64,000 nucleotides of DNA from Candidatus Nanopelagicales bacterium (GTDB lineage: Bacteria > Actinomycetota > Actinomycetes > S36-B12 > UBA5976), in the NCBI GenBank assembly GCA_030157865.1, contig JAOATY010000010.1, positions 1-64,000 on the forward strand, in the 5' to 3' direction. The notes under the pieces were generated by a model, which saw only the letters and a program-made list of their open reading frames with translations, did not search any database and was not told the origin of the DNA. Shown here one piece after another: positions 23,101-32,342 of the stretch. The position numbers and the translations under genes were made by a program. The first letter of the stretch is position 1, and each line of letters starts with the position of its first letter.

Positions 23101-23269
23101 TGTTGTTACTTGGGAGTCTGATGCGGAAGCAACAGTTGCGGCGCTAACTTCTCATGCTGACTTAGTAGCCAGTGAAGTCTTAGCAACCACTTGGTCACAA
23201 GGAACAGTAGCTGAGCCAACTGCAACTGATGAGGAATTAGGACTTAAGGTTTTAATTACTAAAGCGTAG
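20150..23269 (+). CDS. ileS: Isoleucyl-tRNA synthetase
   Basis: FFEGPPTANGMPGTHHVEARVFKD, KAGWDCHGLPVE, DEDGRKMSKHLGNV; start moved to ATG 20150, behind GACGAGGAAAA. Confidence 0.97.
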   Translation: MAYRDVPAKIDLPAMEHDVLSFWKDNDIFHKSLARTSDGPRWVFFEGPPTANGMPGTHHVEARVFKDIFPRYRTMKGYNVPRKAGWDCHGLPVELAVEKELGFTGKQDIEKYGIAEFNARCKESVLRHVDEFENMTSRMGYWVDMDQAYWTMDEKYIDSVWWSLKRIFDKGLLVQDHRVSPYCPRCGTGLSDHELAQGYEDVVDASVYVRFPVTSGPLPEKYSGISLLIWTTTPWTLISNTAAAVNAEVDYVVAQTADGEYLVIAEALREKVLGEDSKALETIKGRDLEGTSYQRPFDWVTFPETDAPVHTVLLADFVTTEDGTGVVHEAPAFGAEDLVLCRSYGLPVVNPVLPNGTFESDIPEVAGVFFKTADPRLVELLEEKGLLFRHLPYEHSYPHCWRCHTALIYYAQPSWYIKTTEIKDKLLAQNEKTNWFPETIKNGRFGDWLNNNVDWALSRNRYWGTPLPIWRCEENHLTCVGGRSELASLAGDHTLTVDPHRPFVDDIIFACPECGGTATRVPEVIDCWYDSGAMPFAQWGYPENNKETFEASYPADFICEAIDQTRGWFYTLMAIGTLVFEESSYENVLCLGHILDEDGRKMSKHLGNVLEPIGLMDEHGADALRWFMLVSGSPWSARRVGHGTIAEVVRKTLLTYWNTVAFQSLYARAGNWDSSTASLDGLTDLDQWAVSQATRLARDVDQALEQFDTQRAGRFIAEYVDDLSNWYVRRSRRRFWDADHAALSTLHYCLKVVTQVMAPFTPFITERVWQDLYTTSDTESVHLSSWPQWSDDQISDTLRDQVDLTRRLVELGRSARAASGVKTRQPLQRALVAAPGWDTLPEGLQAQIRDEVNVLSLESLSGTGELVDVSLKANFKTLGARFGKSTPEIASAIASADANALVDALRSGTTSVQVSGVDYEIGPDDVVVTEVPREGWTVASDSGESLALDLALTPELIGQGIARDVTRLIQDARKSSGLDISDRIVVTWESDAEATVAALTSHADLVASEVLATTWSQGTVAEPTATDEELGLKVLITKA

Positions 23270-23274
23270 TTACA

Positions 23275-23313
23275 TAAAAAGAAGGCCTGGGAAAATCCCA
23301 GGCCTTCTTTTTT
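23275..23313. terminator. Bidirectional intrinsic terminator between ileS and wag31
   Basis: GAAGGCCTGGGA-aaa-TCCCAGGCCTTC, 12-bp perfect stem flanked by A-run and T-run. Confidence 0.95.
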
Positions 23314-23321
23314 GTTAAGAA

Positions 23322-24128
23322 TTAATCTTCAGTTACCTGACGGTCACCACTGATGTTCTTGGATTCAAGTTCACGAAGCTGTCCTTCTAGGTAGCTGCGT
23401 AGACGACCACGGTATTCGCGTTCGTAGGCACGAAGTTCTTCAACTCGACGCTCCATTGCTACGCGCTGTGACTCAAACTCACGAGTGATGTTTGCAACGT
23501 TTGTCTTAGCTTCAGAAACAAGTTCTTCAGATGTTGACTTGGCTGCACTTAGAAGCTGCTCAGATTCGATTCGAGCTGAAGCGACTGCTTCGTCTGCGGT
23601 GCGCTGGGCAAGTTCAAGGATACGTACTGAAGCCACACCTTGTTCGGCTGGTGATGAGGATGCTGCTGCAGTTGCAGCCGCAGCCACGCCTTCAGACTGT
23701 GAAGTAGCAAGCTGCTCTTTAAGTTCGGAAATTGCATCAGAGCTTGCTGATAGTTCGCTCTGTGTTGCAGAAAGTTGTGATTCAAGTTCATTGATACGAG
23801 CTTGTGCATCCTTTAGCAATTCATCGCTAGCTGCACTGTCTTCAGAAACTACTGCGCGTGCCTGTGAATCTTCAAGTGCCTTAGCTGCCTGATCTAGTTC
23901 ACTCTTTAGACGAGCATTCTCGTCACTCAGCGAACGGATCTCTTCGCGGATTGATTCCGGTACTTCACCCTTGGCAGTTGCGCGCAGGTCTTCGGCTTCG
24001 CGAGTTACTGCAGACAGTGACTCTTCGATTTCGTCTAGGAAGTTATCAACCTCATCAAGGTCGTAACCTTCTTTGAATCGAACTGTAGTGAACTGCTTGT
24101 TACGCACGTCTTCAGGCGTCAAAGCCAT
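23322..24128 (-). CDS. wag31: DivIVA-domain protein (Wag31)
   Basis: MALTPEDVRNKQFTTVRFKEGYDLDEVDNFLDEIE N-terminus, coiled-coil body, actinobacterial dcw position. Confidence 0.93.
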   Translation of the reverse strand: MALTPEDVRNKQFTTVRFKEGYDLDEVDNFLDEIEESLSAVTREAEDLRATAKGEVPESIREEIRSLSDENARLKSELDQAAKALEDSQARAVVSEDSAASDELLKDAQARINELESQLSATQSELSASSDAISELKEQLATSQSEGVAAAATAAASSSPAEQGVASVRILELAQRTADEAVASARIESEQLLSAAKSTSEELVSEAKTNVANITREFESQRVAMERRVEELRAYEREYRGRLRSYLEGQLRELESKNISGDRQVTED

Positions 24129-24289
24129 GATGAAAACCTTCCGTCTTGAATAATGTCCGAGATTGTTGAGAAATCCTCAACCTCGTGCCTTCTAGATTAG
24201 AGATAAATCCGCAGAAAGTGAAACCCAGATCACTGTTTCTAAGGTTTTTAGGGGTTATTTCAAGTCCAGTGAATCGGACATTTACAACA

Positions 24290-24574
24290 CTAAATTCCGG
24301 CCAAAATTCCACGGGTGATTGAAATTGCAAGCAACAAAATGATGAATGACAGATCTAACGAAACGCTTCCGATGCGAACACTGGGAACCACTTTACGAAT
24401 TGCCTTTAAGGGTGGATCTGTAAGCGTGAAAACCGTTTCGGAGAGCAATAAAAGCGGACCCTTTGGTCGCCAATCTCGGGCGAAAATCGAAACGTACTCA
24501 AGAACTAATCTGGCAATCAAAATCAGAACATAAAGATTAAGAAGCGATGAGATTAACGCAGCAACAGATGACAC
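24290..24574 (-). CDS. YggT family membrane protein
   Basis: 94 aa hydrophobic, TDPPLKAIRKVVPSVRIGSVSLDLS; between sepF and wag31. Confidence 0.88.
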   Translation of the reverse strand: MSSVAALISSLLNLYVLILIARLVLEYVSIFARDWRPKGPLLLLSETVFTLTDPPLKAIRKVVPSVRIGSVSLDLSFIILLLAISITRGILAGI

Positions 24575-24586
24575 GGTGAAGGGTTA

Positions 24587-25084
24587 TTAGCTCTGGTTGA
24601 AGAATGGATCTTCGCGCAGTTGCGCACGAGCAGCTGCACCAATATCAACATTTGCTGGTGACAAAAGGAATACGCCCTTAGTTACCTTTTCAATGCTGCC
24701 GTGAAGTCCAAAAGCTAGACCTGCGGAGAAATCAACGATACGGCGAGCGTCTGCTTCGTCCATGTCGCTTAAGTTCATGATTACTGGAGTACCAGAACGG
24801 AACTCTTCGCCAATACGACGAGCATCGTTGTAAGTAATTGGGTGCAAAGTTGTGATGCGGTAAACATCAGCAAGCGGTGCCGCTGCGCGAGTTGGCGCTG
24901 CGTAGGAAGTGTGAGCCTGTTCGCTGACATGCTCGTAAGAAGATGTGGTTGTTACCGGGCGCAATGGCGCTTGCTCTTCGTATGACTGGTATTCCGCATC
25001 AGCGTAGTTACCGAATTCATCGGTGTATTCGCCGCCATCGACAAGGCCAAGATATTCAGCCATTTTTCGCATTGCGTTAGCCAT
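24587..25084 (-). CDS. sepF: Cell division protein SepF
   Basis: MANAMRKMAEYLGLV start; VIMNLSDMDEADARRIVDFSAGLAFGLHGSIEKVTKGVFLLSP. Confidence 0.95.
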   Translation of the reverse strand: MANAMRKMAEYLGLVDGGEYTDEFGNYADAEYQSYEEQAPLRPVTTTSSYEHVSEQAHTSYAAPTRAAAPLADVYRITTLHPITYNDARRIGEEFRSGTPVIMNLSDMDEADARRIVDFSAGLAFGLHGSIEKVTKGVFLLSPANVDIGAAARAQLREDPFFNQS

Positions 25085-25119
25085 GTGGTTCGCTCCTTGC
25101 AGGGGTAAGTAATACGAAC

Positions 25120-25818
25120 TTACCCCTGAAAACCCCGTTTTCCGAGGATCGATGAGCCTATTCGAAGGTGTGTCGCGCCATATTTCAAGGCAGTTGCAAA
25201 GTCCCCGCTCATGCCAGCCGAGATCCAATTTGCCTCCGGAAACTTGGCTTGGATCAGGTTGGCAAACTCTTGCAATCGGGCAAACGCCATGTCGTCATCT
25301 CCGCCGAGCGGTGCCACTCCCATTACTCCCTGAAGTTTTAATCCACTGGAGCTAGATATCAAATCGGCGAGATCCATAATTTCGTCTGGCAATGCTCCTC
25401 CCCGATTTTCAGTCGGGACGGGGTCCAGATTGGCTTGGATTAAAACCCCAAGCGGAGTTTCACGATTAGCTACCGCCTTGGTTAGCGCAGCTACTAAATC
25501 AACACGATCAACGCTATGCACTACATCAGCCCAAGCAGCAACACTTTTTGCTTTATTGGTTTGCAGTTGACCAATTGCATGCCAAATCAAATTCTTTGCC
25601 TGCACTTCGTCGTGCTTCGGCTTGGCTTCCTGATCGCGATTTTCACCAACATTGGATACGCCAAGTTCAGCCAAAAGATCAACATCACTTGCAGGCCAGG
25701 TTTTAGTCACTGCGATTAGCGTGACATCTTCGCGATTTCGATTTGCCGCAATGCAAGCCTGCGAAATGTCGCGCTCAACATCTTGCAAATTGGCTTGCAA
25801 CTCTTGCTTTCGATCCAT
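25120..25818 (-). CDS. YggS family PLP-binding protein
   Basis: VTLIAVTKTWPASDV, GENRDQEAKPK, IGQLQTNKAKSV, SAGMSGDFATALKYGATHLRIGSSILG. Confidence 0.93.
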   Translation of the reverse strand: MDRKQELQANLQDVERDISQACIAANRNREDVTLIAVTKTWPASDVDLLAELGVSNVGENRDQEAKPKHDEVQAKNLIWHAIGQLQTNKAKSVAAWADVVHSVDRVDLVAALTKAVANRETPLGVLIQANLDPVPTENRGGALPDEIMDLADLISSSSGLKLQGVMGVAPLGGDDDMAFARLQEFANLIQAKFPEANWISAGMSGDFATALKYGATHLRIGSSILGKRGFQG

Positions 25819-25843
25819 GCTGTCCACTCTATGAGTTTGAGAA

Positions 25844-26563
25844 CTAAGAAGCACCTATTGCAATAACTAATCCGCCACGACCAGTTGGATCCCCTGCAGC
25901 GCGTCGATATGAAAACAAATCTTCGTTCTCGAATGTGCACCCGTCGAATTCATGGATTTGTGTAACCTGCGATGCAAGAACTGATTTAACACCTGCCGAT
26001 AAATCCAAATGCGTGCTGGATGAAACTGCAGCTGGGCAAACTTCTCTAAACTGCTCAACTCTTTCCGCTGGTACTTCATAACACTTCGCGCAGATGGCAG
26101 GTCCGATGACGGCTTGAGTATGCGCTAATTGTGCGCCCGTTGCTACGAATTCATCAAGAAGAGTTTGCACAACATTGGCTAAGACTCCTCGCCAGCCAGC
26201 ATGACCAACTGCCACTACTCGATTTACCGGATCAATTAATCCGAAAGGAACGCAGTCAGCGGCTAAGGCCACTAATGCCAAGCCCGGTGACTTTGTTACC
26301 AAACCATCGCCGTGAGGCGCGATCCCAGATTCGTTAACTACGTGAACTCGGTTTCCATGCTCGGCATTCATTATTGAGATACCTTCTGCGGAAACCATTG
26401 CTTTAACGAGATCTAGATTTGCTGAAACGCATTTCGGATCATCACCCACATAAGACGCAAGGTTAAGTGAGTTATACGGTGACGCACTTGTGCCACCATT
26501 TCGACTCAGTGCAATTACTTGAATGCCTTCAATAGAAACGCGGCCAAAGACCTGCGAATTCAT
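25844..26563 (-). CDS. pgeF: Laccase-domain protein (YfiH/PgeF family)
   Basis: ALAADCVPFGLIDPVNRVVAVGHAGWRG, VIGPAICAKCYEVP. Confidence 0.9.
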   Translation of the reverse strand: MNSQVFGRVSIEGIQVIALSRNGGTSASPYNSLNLASYVGDDPKCVSANLDLVKAMVSAEGISIMNAEHGNRVHVVNESGIAPHGDGLVTKSPGLALVALAADCVPFGLIDPVNRVVAVGHAGWRGVLANVVQTLLDEFVATGAQLAHTQAVIGPAICAKCYEVPAERVEQFREVCPAAVSSSTHLDLSAGVKSVLASQVTQIHEFDGCTFENEDLFSYRRAAGDPTGRGGLVIAIGAS

Positions 26564-26581
26564 TGACTAGAAATGCTGTTT

Positions 26582-27814
26582 CTAGCGAAGGAAATCTGGA
26601 ACGTCGAGATCGCCATCATCTTCGCCGTCCATGTCAACGTCACCGTGACCTGAACTTGCAGGTGCATCGCCGAAGAGGTTTTCGAAGTTGTCGTCCTCGT
26701 CAGCCACGGCTGCATTGCCAAAAGCCCCATCCGAGAATGAATCTGGAGTGACTGGAATCGATGGAGCTTCGCCATCGCGGGCTAAGTCAACAGCAACTTC
26801 AGCGGCTAGTGGAGTTTCGTCAAGAACCTTCTTGGACATTGGTGAAGTTGAGCGATTTGATGGAGGTGAGCCACCATCAAAGCCAGCCGCGATAACGGTT
26901 ACCTTCACTTGGTCGCCTTGGGTGTCATCAATTACGGCACCAAAAATGATGTTGGCATCTGGATGCACTGCACTTTGAACCATGCGGGCGGCTTCATTGA
27001 TTTCGAACAAACCTAGGTCGCTGCCACCAGCGATGGACATAAGTACACCACGTGCACCTTCAATGCTGGCTTCAAGTAGCGGGCTGGAAATTGCCTGACG
27101 AGCTGCTTCGATCGCGCGGTCTGCGCCACGTGCTGAACCGATACCCATAAGCGCGCTACCAGCGTCTTTCATGACACTGCGAACGTCTGCGTAGTCAAGG
27201 TTGATAAGACCTGGAGTTGTAATCAAATCTGTAATGCCACTTACACCCTGCAATAGAACAGAGTCAGCATGACGGAATGCATCAATAACACTGATGCCGT
27301 TGTCAGCAAGTTCAAGTAAGCGATCGTTTGGAATAACGATCAAGGTGTCTACCTCGGTGCGAAGTGAATCTACGCCCTCATCAGCTTGGGATGAACGGCG
27401 CTTGCCTTCGAAGCTAAATGGTCGAGTAACCACACCAATGGTTAGTGCGCCCATGTCTCGAGCGATCTTGGCAACGATTGGTGCGCCACCAGTTCCAGTT
27501 CCGCCACCTTCACCAGCAGTTACGAAAACCATGTCAGCGCCGCGCAGAACTTCTTCGATTTCTTCGCGATGATCTTCCGCAGCTTGGCGACCAACTTCTG
27601 GATCAGCGCCAGCACCTAGACCACGAGTAAGGTCGCGGCCAATGTCTAACTTCACATCGGCATCACTCATTAATAGCGCTTGCGCGTCTGTATTAATGGC
27701 GACGAACTCAACACCCTTGAGGCCAGCTTCAATCATGCGATTGATTGCGTTAACGCCACCGCCGCCAATGCCAACAACTTTGATAACTGCTAGGTAATTC
27801 TGTGGTGCGGCCAT
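26582..27814 (-). CDS. ftsZ: Cell division protein FtsZ
   Basis: [47 protein letters not shown]-terminal DLDVPDFLR. Confidence 0.98.
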   Translation of the reverse strand: MAAPQNYLAVIKVVGIGGGGVNAINRMIEAGLKGVEFVAINTDAQALLMSDADVKLDIGRDLTRGLGAGADPEVGRQAAEDHREEIEEVLRGADMVFVTAGEGGGTGTGGAPIVAKIARDMGALTIGVVTRPFSFEGKRRSSQADEGVDSLRTEVDTLIVIPNDRLLELADNGISVIDAFRHADSVLLQGVSGITDLITTPGLINLDYADVRSVMKDAGSALMGIGSARGADRAIEAARQAISSPLLEASIEGARGVLMSIAGGSDLGLFEINEAARMVQSAVHPDANIIFGAVIDDTQGDQVKVTVIAAGFDGGSPPSNRSTSPMSKKVLDETPLAAEVAVDLARDGEAPSIPVTPDSFSDGAFGNAAVADEDDNFENLFGDAPASSGHGDVDMDGEDDGDLDVPDFLR

Positions 27815-28002
27815 GGTGTTTGCCTTTCTCGACAAGCTTGGTTGTGCCCAAGTAGCAAACTCTCAACCTCTTCTAGAGCGTTAAAGATTTCCCACCTTTG
27901 AGCAGGTATAAGTTACGGCTAAACACCAATGAATAGTGTGATTGACGCTTGGCGTGTCGAGTTAAATGCTTTTGCTAGATGGGCGGAACTGACTTGAGTC
28001 GC

Positions 28003-28689
28003 CTATTTAATAGTGGGCGCATCTGGTGCGCTGACGTTGATGACTGTGTAGCCCTTTTCCATCAATGCCTGAGCAACTTCGACTTTGTCGGCAGCGCGCT
28101 CCCCGGAACCAAAAGTTACTACGACGCCATTTCCTAAGGTTGCAGTGACGCTGTCTTGAGTTGGTGCGCTCAATCCCGTGATCGCCCAATCGTCTGGGAT
28201 AGCAGCTAACGCTTGAATGGCATTGGTCATAGCCGGACTGTCTGGTTGCGCCGAGATCACTAGTAGCCCAGCTGGTGGGGCTGCCACAACTCCGGCATTA
28301 ACGCCTTCGCCGTCAATCAAGTTAAATCCAGTTGCCGTTGCAGCTACCGCAATCGGAGTTCGCTCAGTAACGGTGATCACAATGGCATGTGGCCAACCAC
28401 GTTCTACTGTTGCAGCTTTAATTTCCGGCAGCGCTTGAAGTTGTTCGGAGATGACTCCTGGATTTATCGACATCAATGAGTTACCAATGGGAACGGCGGC
28501 AACCGCTGAGATTTGTTCAGCGGTCAGCCTGGAATTTCCAGTGATCGTTACTTCTTGAGCAACAAACCATTTTGATTGATACAGGCTCCACCAAGTGACG
28601 GCTGCAAGAATTACTAACAGCCAGATAAGCCATGGGCCTTTTGATTTGCGCTTCTTTTTTGGAGCGGCAGAACGAACTGTCTGTGACAT
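28003..28689 (-). CDS. ftsQ: Cell division protein FtsQ
   Basis: Single TM then POTRA: VTITGNSRLTAEQISAVAAVPIGNSLMSIN; between murC and ftsZ. Confidence 0.9.
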   Translation of the reverse strand: MSQTVRSAAPKKKRKSKGPWLIWLLVILAAVTWWSLYQSKWFVAQEVTITGNSRLTAEQISAVAAVPIGNSLMSINPGVISEQLQALPEIKAATVERGWPHAIVITVTERTPIAVAATATGFNLIDGEGVNAGVVAAPPAGLLVISAQPDSPAMTNAIQALAAIPDDWAITGLSAPTQDSVTATLGNGVVVTFGSGERAADKVEVAQALMEKGYTVINVSAPDAPTIK

Positions 28690-30086
28690 TACTTTGCTTC
28701 TAACAGCGAAAGAATTTCTGGGCACATCATGCCGATGTCACCGGCACCTAGCGTAAGGATGATGTCTCCTGCTTGCGCATGCTCAACTAAGTGCCCTGGA
28801 ACCTTTGACCATGAAGGCTCAAACACAACTTGCTCGGCAGGCAAAGGCACGTTGTTCGCCATAGTGCTGCCAGATGCACCAGGAATTGGTTCTTCGCCCG
28901 GTGCAAATACTTCTAGAACCACAACGAAATCAGCAAGGCCTAGAGCTTGGCCAAACTCTTTCGAAAACAGAGCGGTGCGGTAATAGTGATGCGCCTGAAA
29001 TGCAGCTAGCACTCGGCCTTGGCCAACTACAGTTCTGGCAGCACGCAAGACTGCATCAATTTCGGTTGGATGATGTGCATAGTCATCGAATACTCGGACA
29101 CCGGAAACTTCACCACGAAATTCAAATCGGCGATGCGTTCCAGTAAAACTCTGCAATCCCTCAACGCATTGTTGTGGCGAACAACCTTGAGTTAGCGCTG
29201 CCACAAATGCCGCTGTTGCATTTAGTGCATTGTGAACTCCGGGAACCAACAACTTAATTGGTCCATGAGTTTCGCCTTCGTAAGTAATTGTGAATTCAGA
29301 GCCAACCGAACCCGATGGCAGCAAACTCAATACGGCATCGTTATCAGCACCTTGCCCATAAGTAATCACTTTTGCGCCAAGAGCTTTGGCCTTTTGAGTA
29401 ACAACTTTGGCACCTAAATCATCCCCACACACAACTGCGCAACCGTTACGTTCACCGGTGCCCACAATGAAGTCAACGAACGCTTGCTCAACCGCCTCGT
29501 AAGTTCCCCAATAGTTCAAGTGATCGGCTTCAACATTCGTAACAATGCCCACAGTTGTTGGCAATACCAAGAAGGTGCCATCGCTTTCATCTGCTTCAAC
29601 TACGAACAGCTCGCCCGAACCCTGATGTGCATTGCTTCCGGACTCATTCATTTCAGAGCCAATAACAAATGACGGATCCTTGCCAGCATTTTGCAAGATC
29701 ACGGTGACCATGGATGTGGTGGTGGTTTTGCCATGAGTTCCGGCAACTGAAATTGCTACTGAGTCCTCAAGTAATTCCGCTAACGCGATTGCTCGACTGA
29801 CAACTGGAATGCCCAGTTCATTTGCTTGTGCAACTTCCGGGTTGTCTTTGCTGATGGCAGTTGAAACCACAACGCATGATGGCTTGGTTCCATCAATAAT
29901 CAGATTGTTCGCATCATGCCCGACAAAAACTTTTCCACCTATTGGCTTTAAGGCTTGAAGGCGACGAGAATCTTTTGCGTCGCTGCCCGAAACTTCAGTA
30001 CCGCGAGCTAGTAAAACGCGAGCGATTCCGCTCATGCCGGCCCCGCCGATTCCGACGATATGAACGCGGCCAGTTAAGTAACTCAA
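28689..30086 (-). CDS. murC: UDP-N-acetylmuramate--L-alanine ligase
   Basis: VHIVGIGGAGMSGIARVL, VAGTHGKTTTTSM, VFDDYAHHPTEI. Confidence 0.97.
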   Translation of the reverse strand: MSYLTGRVHIVGIGGAGMSGIARVLLARGTEVSGSDAKDSRRLQALKPIGGKVFVGHDANNLIIDGTKPSCVVVSTAISKDNPEVAQANELGIPVVSRAIALAELLEDSVAISVAGTHGKTTTTSMVTVILQNAGKDPSFVIGSEMNESGSNAHQGSGELFVVEADESDGTFLVLPTTVGIVTNVEADHLNYWGTYEAVEQAFVDFIVGTGERNGCAVVCGDDLGAKVVTQKAKALGAKVITYGQGADNDAVLSLLPSGSVGSEFTITYEGETHGPIKLLVPGVHNALNATAAFVAALTQGCSPQQCVEGLQSFTGTHRRFEFRGEVSGVRVFDDYAHHPTEIDAVLRAARTVVGQGRVLAAFQAHHYYRTALFSKEFGQALGLADFVVVLEVFAPGEEPIPGASGSTMANNVPLPAEQVVFEPSWSKVPGHLVEHAQAGDIILTLGAGDIGMMCPEILSLLEAK

Positions 30087-31157
30087 GACTTGGCCTTTCC
30101 TGCAACGGACATAACCAATTTAGCAAGATCTGCCGCTGAATCCTTGTGTCCGAGCGAGGCACTTGCTTTAGACATTTCAAGGAGTCTTGATAAATCAGAA
30201 ACAATCGGCAAAATGTGGTCACGCACGTATTCGGCATTAAATTCCAGATCCGAAATCATGATTGCGCCGCCAGCTTGAACAACTGGTGCGGCATTCAAGC
30301 TTTGCTCGCCATTGCCAATTGGGAGTGGGACAAAGCATGCAGGCAATCCAACGGCGGTTAACTCTGCCACTGTCATTGCGCCAGCTCGCCCGATCACAAA
30401 GTCCGCAGCCGCATAAGCCAAATCCATGCGATCTATGTAATTTAGCGGGCGATACTTTTCGGATTCTGGCTGTGGAAATTCGTTCTTTAGGCCGACCGAA
30501 TGCAGAATCACAATGTCGCCAAATGTATTTTCGGCAAGGCAATCGCTGATTACGGAATTAAGTTTCACTGAACCTTGGGAACCACCAAAAACCAACACGC
30601 AGGTTGCATCATTGCTAATTCCGAAATGTTCTCTTGCTTGCTTGCGTGTTTCATTTCGATCTAGTTGCTCAATGGCTTTGCGCAATGGAATTCCGATTAA
30701 CTGAGCCCGAGGCAAGCTATCTGGAACCGTTTCGGCAACCGCATCCGCAAATCGTGCGCCAACGCGATTCGCAAGACCAGCACGAGCATTTGCTTCATGT
30801 ACCACAATTGGCACTTCCCCGCGTGCTGCTAAATACGCTGGAATTGAAACGTAGCCGCCAAAACCTACAACGACATCTGCTTCCAACTTATGGAGTAGAT
30901 CGCGGGTTTGTTTAATTGCTGAACGCAGTCGAGTTGGAAGTGTTACTAAGTCACCGCTGAACTTTCGTGGCAGCGGAACGGCTGGAATGAGTTCAAGTTT
31001 GTAGCCACGAGCCGGAACTAAGTCGACTTCAAGTCCACGTGATGTTCCCAGAACCGTGATGTTTATGTCTGGATCGATGGCCGTTAGCTGATCAGCCAAG
31101 TTAAGTGCAGGTTCGATATGGCCAGCTGTTCCGCCGCCAGCGAGAACTATGTTCACG
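30083..31157 (-). CDS. murG: UDP-N-acetylglucosamine--undecaprenyl pyrophosphoryl-muramoyl pentapeptide transferase
   Basis: VNIVLAGGGTAGHIEPALNLA, VFGGSQGSVKLN, IGRAGAMTVAEL; GTG start inferred. Confidence 0.95.
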
Positions 31158-31172
31158 CTAAATTCCAACTCA

Positions 31173-32342
31173 TTATCTTTGTTCCTGCATATAGGCCTCG
31201 TGCTTGGCAAATGCCATCAAGATTCCCATGGCAAGCAAAGTTGGAATCAACGAGGAGCCACCATAAGAAACCAGAGGTAACGGAACGCCTGTGATCGGCA
31301 GGATTCCTAGCACCGCTCCAATGTTTACCAAAGCCTGAGTAACAATCCAAGCCACAATGCCAAGCGAAGCAATTTGAATGAATGCTTCATTGGTGTTGCG
31401 AGCAATGCGAAGGCCAACAATGGCAATCGCTGTGAAGATCAATAGCACTGTGATGGTTCCAAGGATTCCAAGTTCTTCACCAAGTACTGCATAGATAAAG
31501 TCAGTGTGGGCTTCTGGCAAAGTTCCCCACTTTTCACGTGATCCACCAAGACCAACGCCCCACCATCCGCCGGAGCCTAATGCTTGCTGTCCGTGAATCA
31601 CTTGAAAGCCAGTACCTTGCGCATCTGCATAAGGATCTAACCAAGATGTGAATCGCGCCATTCGATAAGGAGCGGCAATTGATAATGCTGCAATGGCTGC
31701 AAGTCCAGCAGCGCCCATGATCATGAACCATTTTCTTGGCGCACCAACAAAGTAAAGAAGTGAAGCCATGATTGGCATCATTACCATTGCAGTTCCGAGG
31801 TCACCTTGAAGTACGACTAGCACCAAGACCGTTACGGAAACTGGCAGAACCGGCATTAGCAAATGGTGGCGCTGTTCAAGCAAGTGATATTTGCGATCCA
31901 AAATATCGGCGCCCCACATAATGATGGCAAGCTTGGCAAACTCTGAAGGTTGAATTCGGAACGGGCCACCAAAATCGATCCAGTTCTTTTGTCCGTGAAC
32001 TGCAGTACCAATTAATAAAACAGCGACAAGCAGAACGCCAACGACAACCATGAATAGTGGAGCCCAGCGGCGAATCGCATCGACGTGCATTTTCGACACA
32101 GCCATCATTAAGAAAACGCCGATTGCAGCAAAAATCAATTGTCGAGTTGCCAGCGCCCAAGAGTTACCGTTGTTTTGCTGATATGAAAAAACGCTCGATG
32201 CTGATGCAACCATGACAATGCCAAGTGCGAGCAAGAATCCAGTTGCGCCAAGCAAGATTTGGTAATGCAACATTGGATGCTCAAGACGAGCCGAAAGCCC
32301 TCCGTCAGGACTACTTCCCTTTACTGGTCTGGTCGTCGTCAT
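31173..32342 (-). CDS. ftsW: Lipid II polymerase / flippase-family FtsW (SEDS)
   Basis: Polytopic; FQVIHGQQALGSGGWWGVGLGGSREKWGTLPEAHTDFIYAVLGEELG, GVPLPLVSYGGSSL. Confidence 0.95.
   Translation of the reverse strand: MTTTRPVKGSSPDGGLSARLEHPMLHYQILLGATGFLLALGIVMVASASSVFSYQQNNGNSWALATRQLIFAAIGVFLMMAVSKMHVDAIRRWAPLFMVVVGVLLVAVLLIGTAVHGQKNWIDFGGPFRIQPSEFAKLAIIMWGADILDRKYHLLEQRHHLLMPVLPVSVTVLVLVVLQGDLGTAMVMMPIMASLLYFVGAPRKWFMIMGAAGLAAIAALSIAAPYRMARFTSWLDPYADAQGTGFQVIHGQQALGSGGWWGVGLGGSREKWGTLPEAHTDFIYAVLGEELGILGTITVLLIFTAIAIVGLRIARNTNEAFIQIASLGIVAWIVTQALVNIGAVLGILPITGVPLPLVSYGGSSLIPTLLAMGILMAFAKHEAYMQEQR

Noticed and set aside
23485-23892. Long plus-strand ORF antisense to wag31, and many similar antisense ORFs (e.g. 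3087-3626, 8807-9412, 36350-36673)
   Set aside because: All lie opposite well-supported genes and have compositionally biased translations without recognisable motifs or ribosome-binding sites; they arise from codon bias of the opposite strand.
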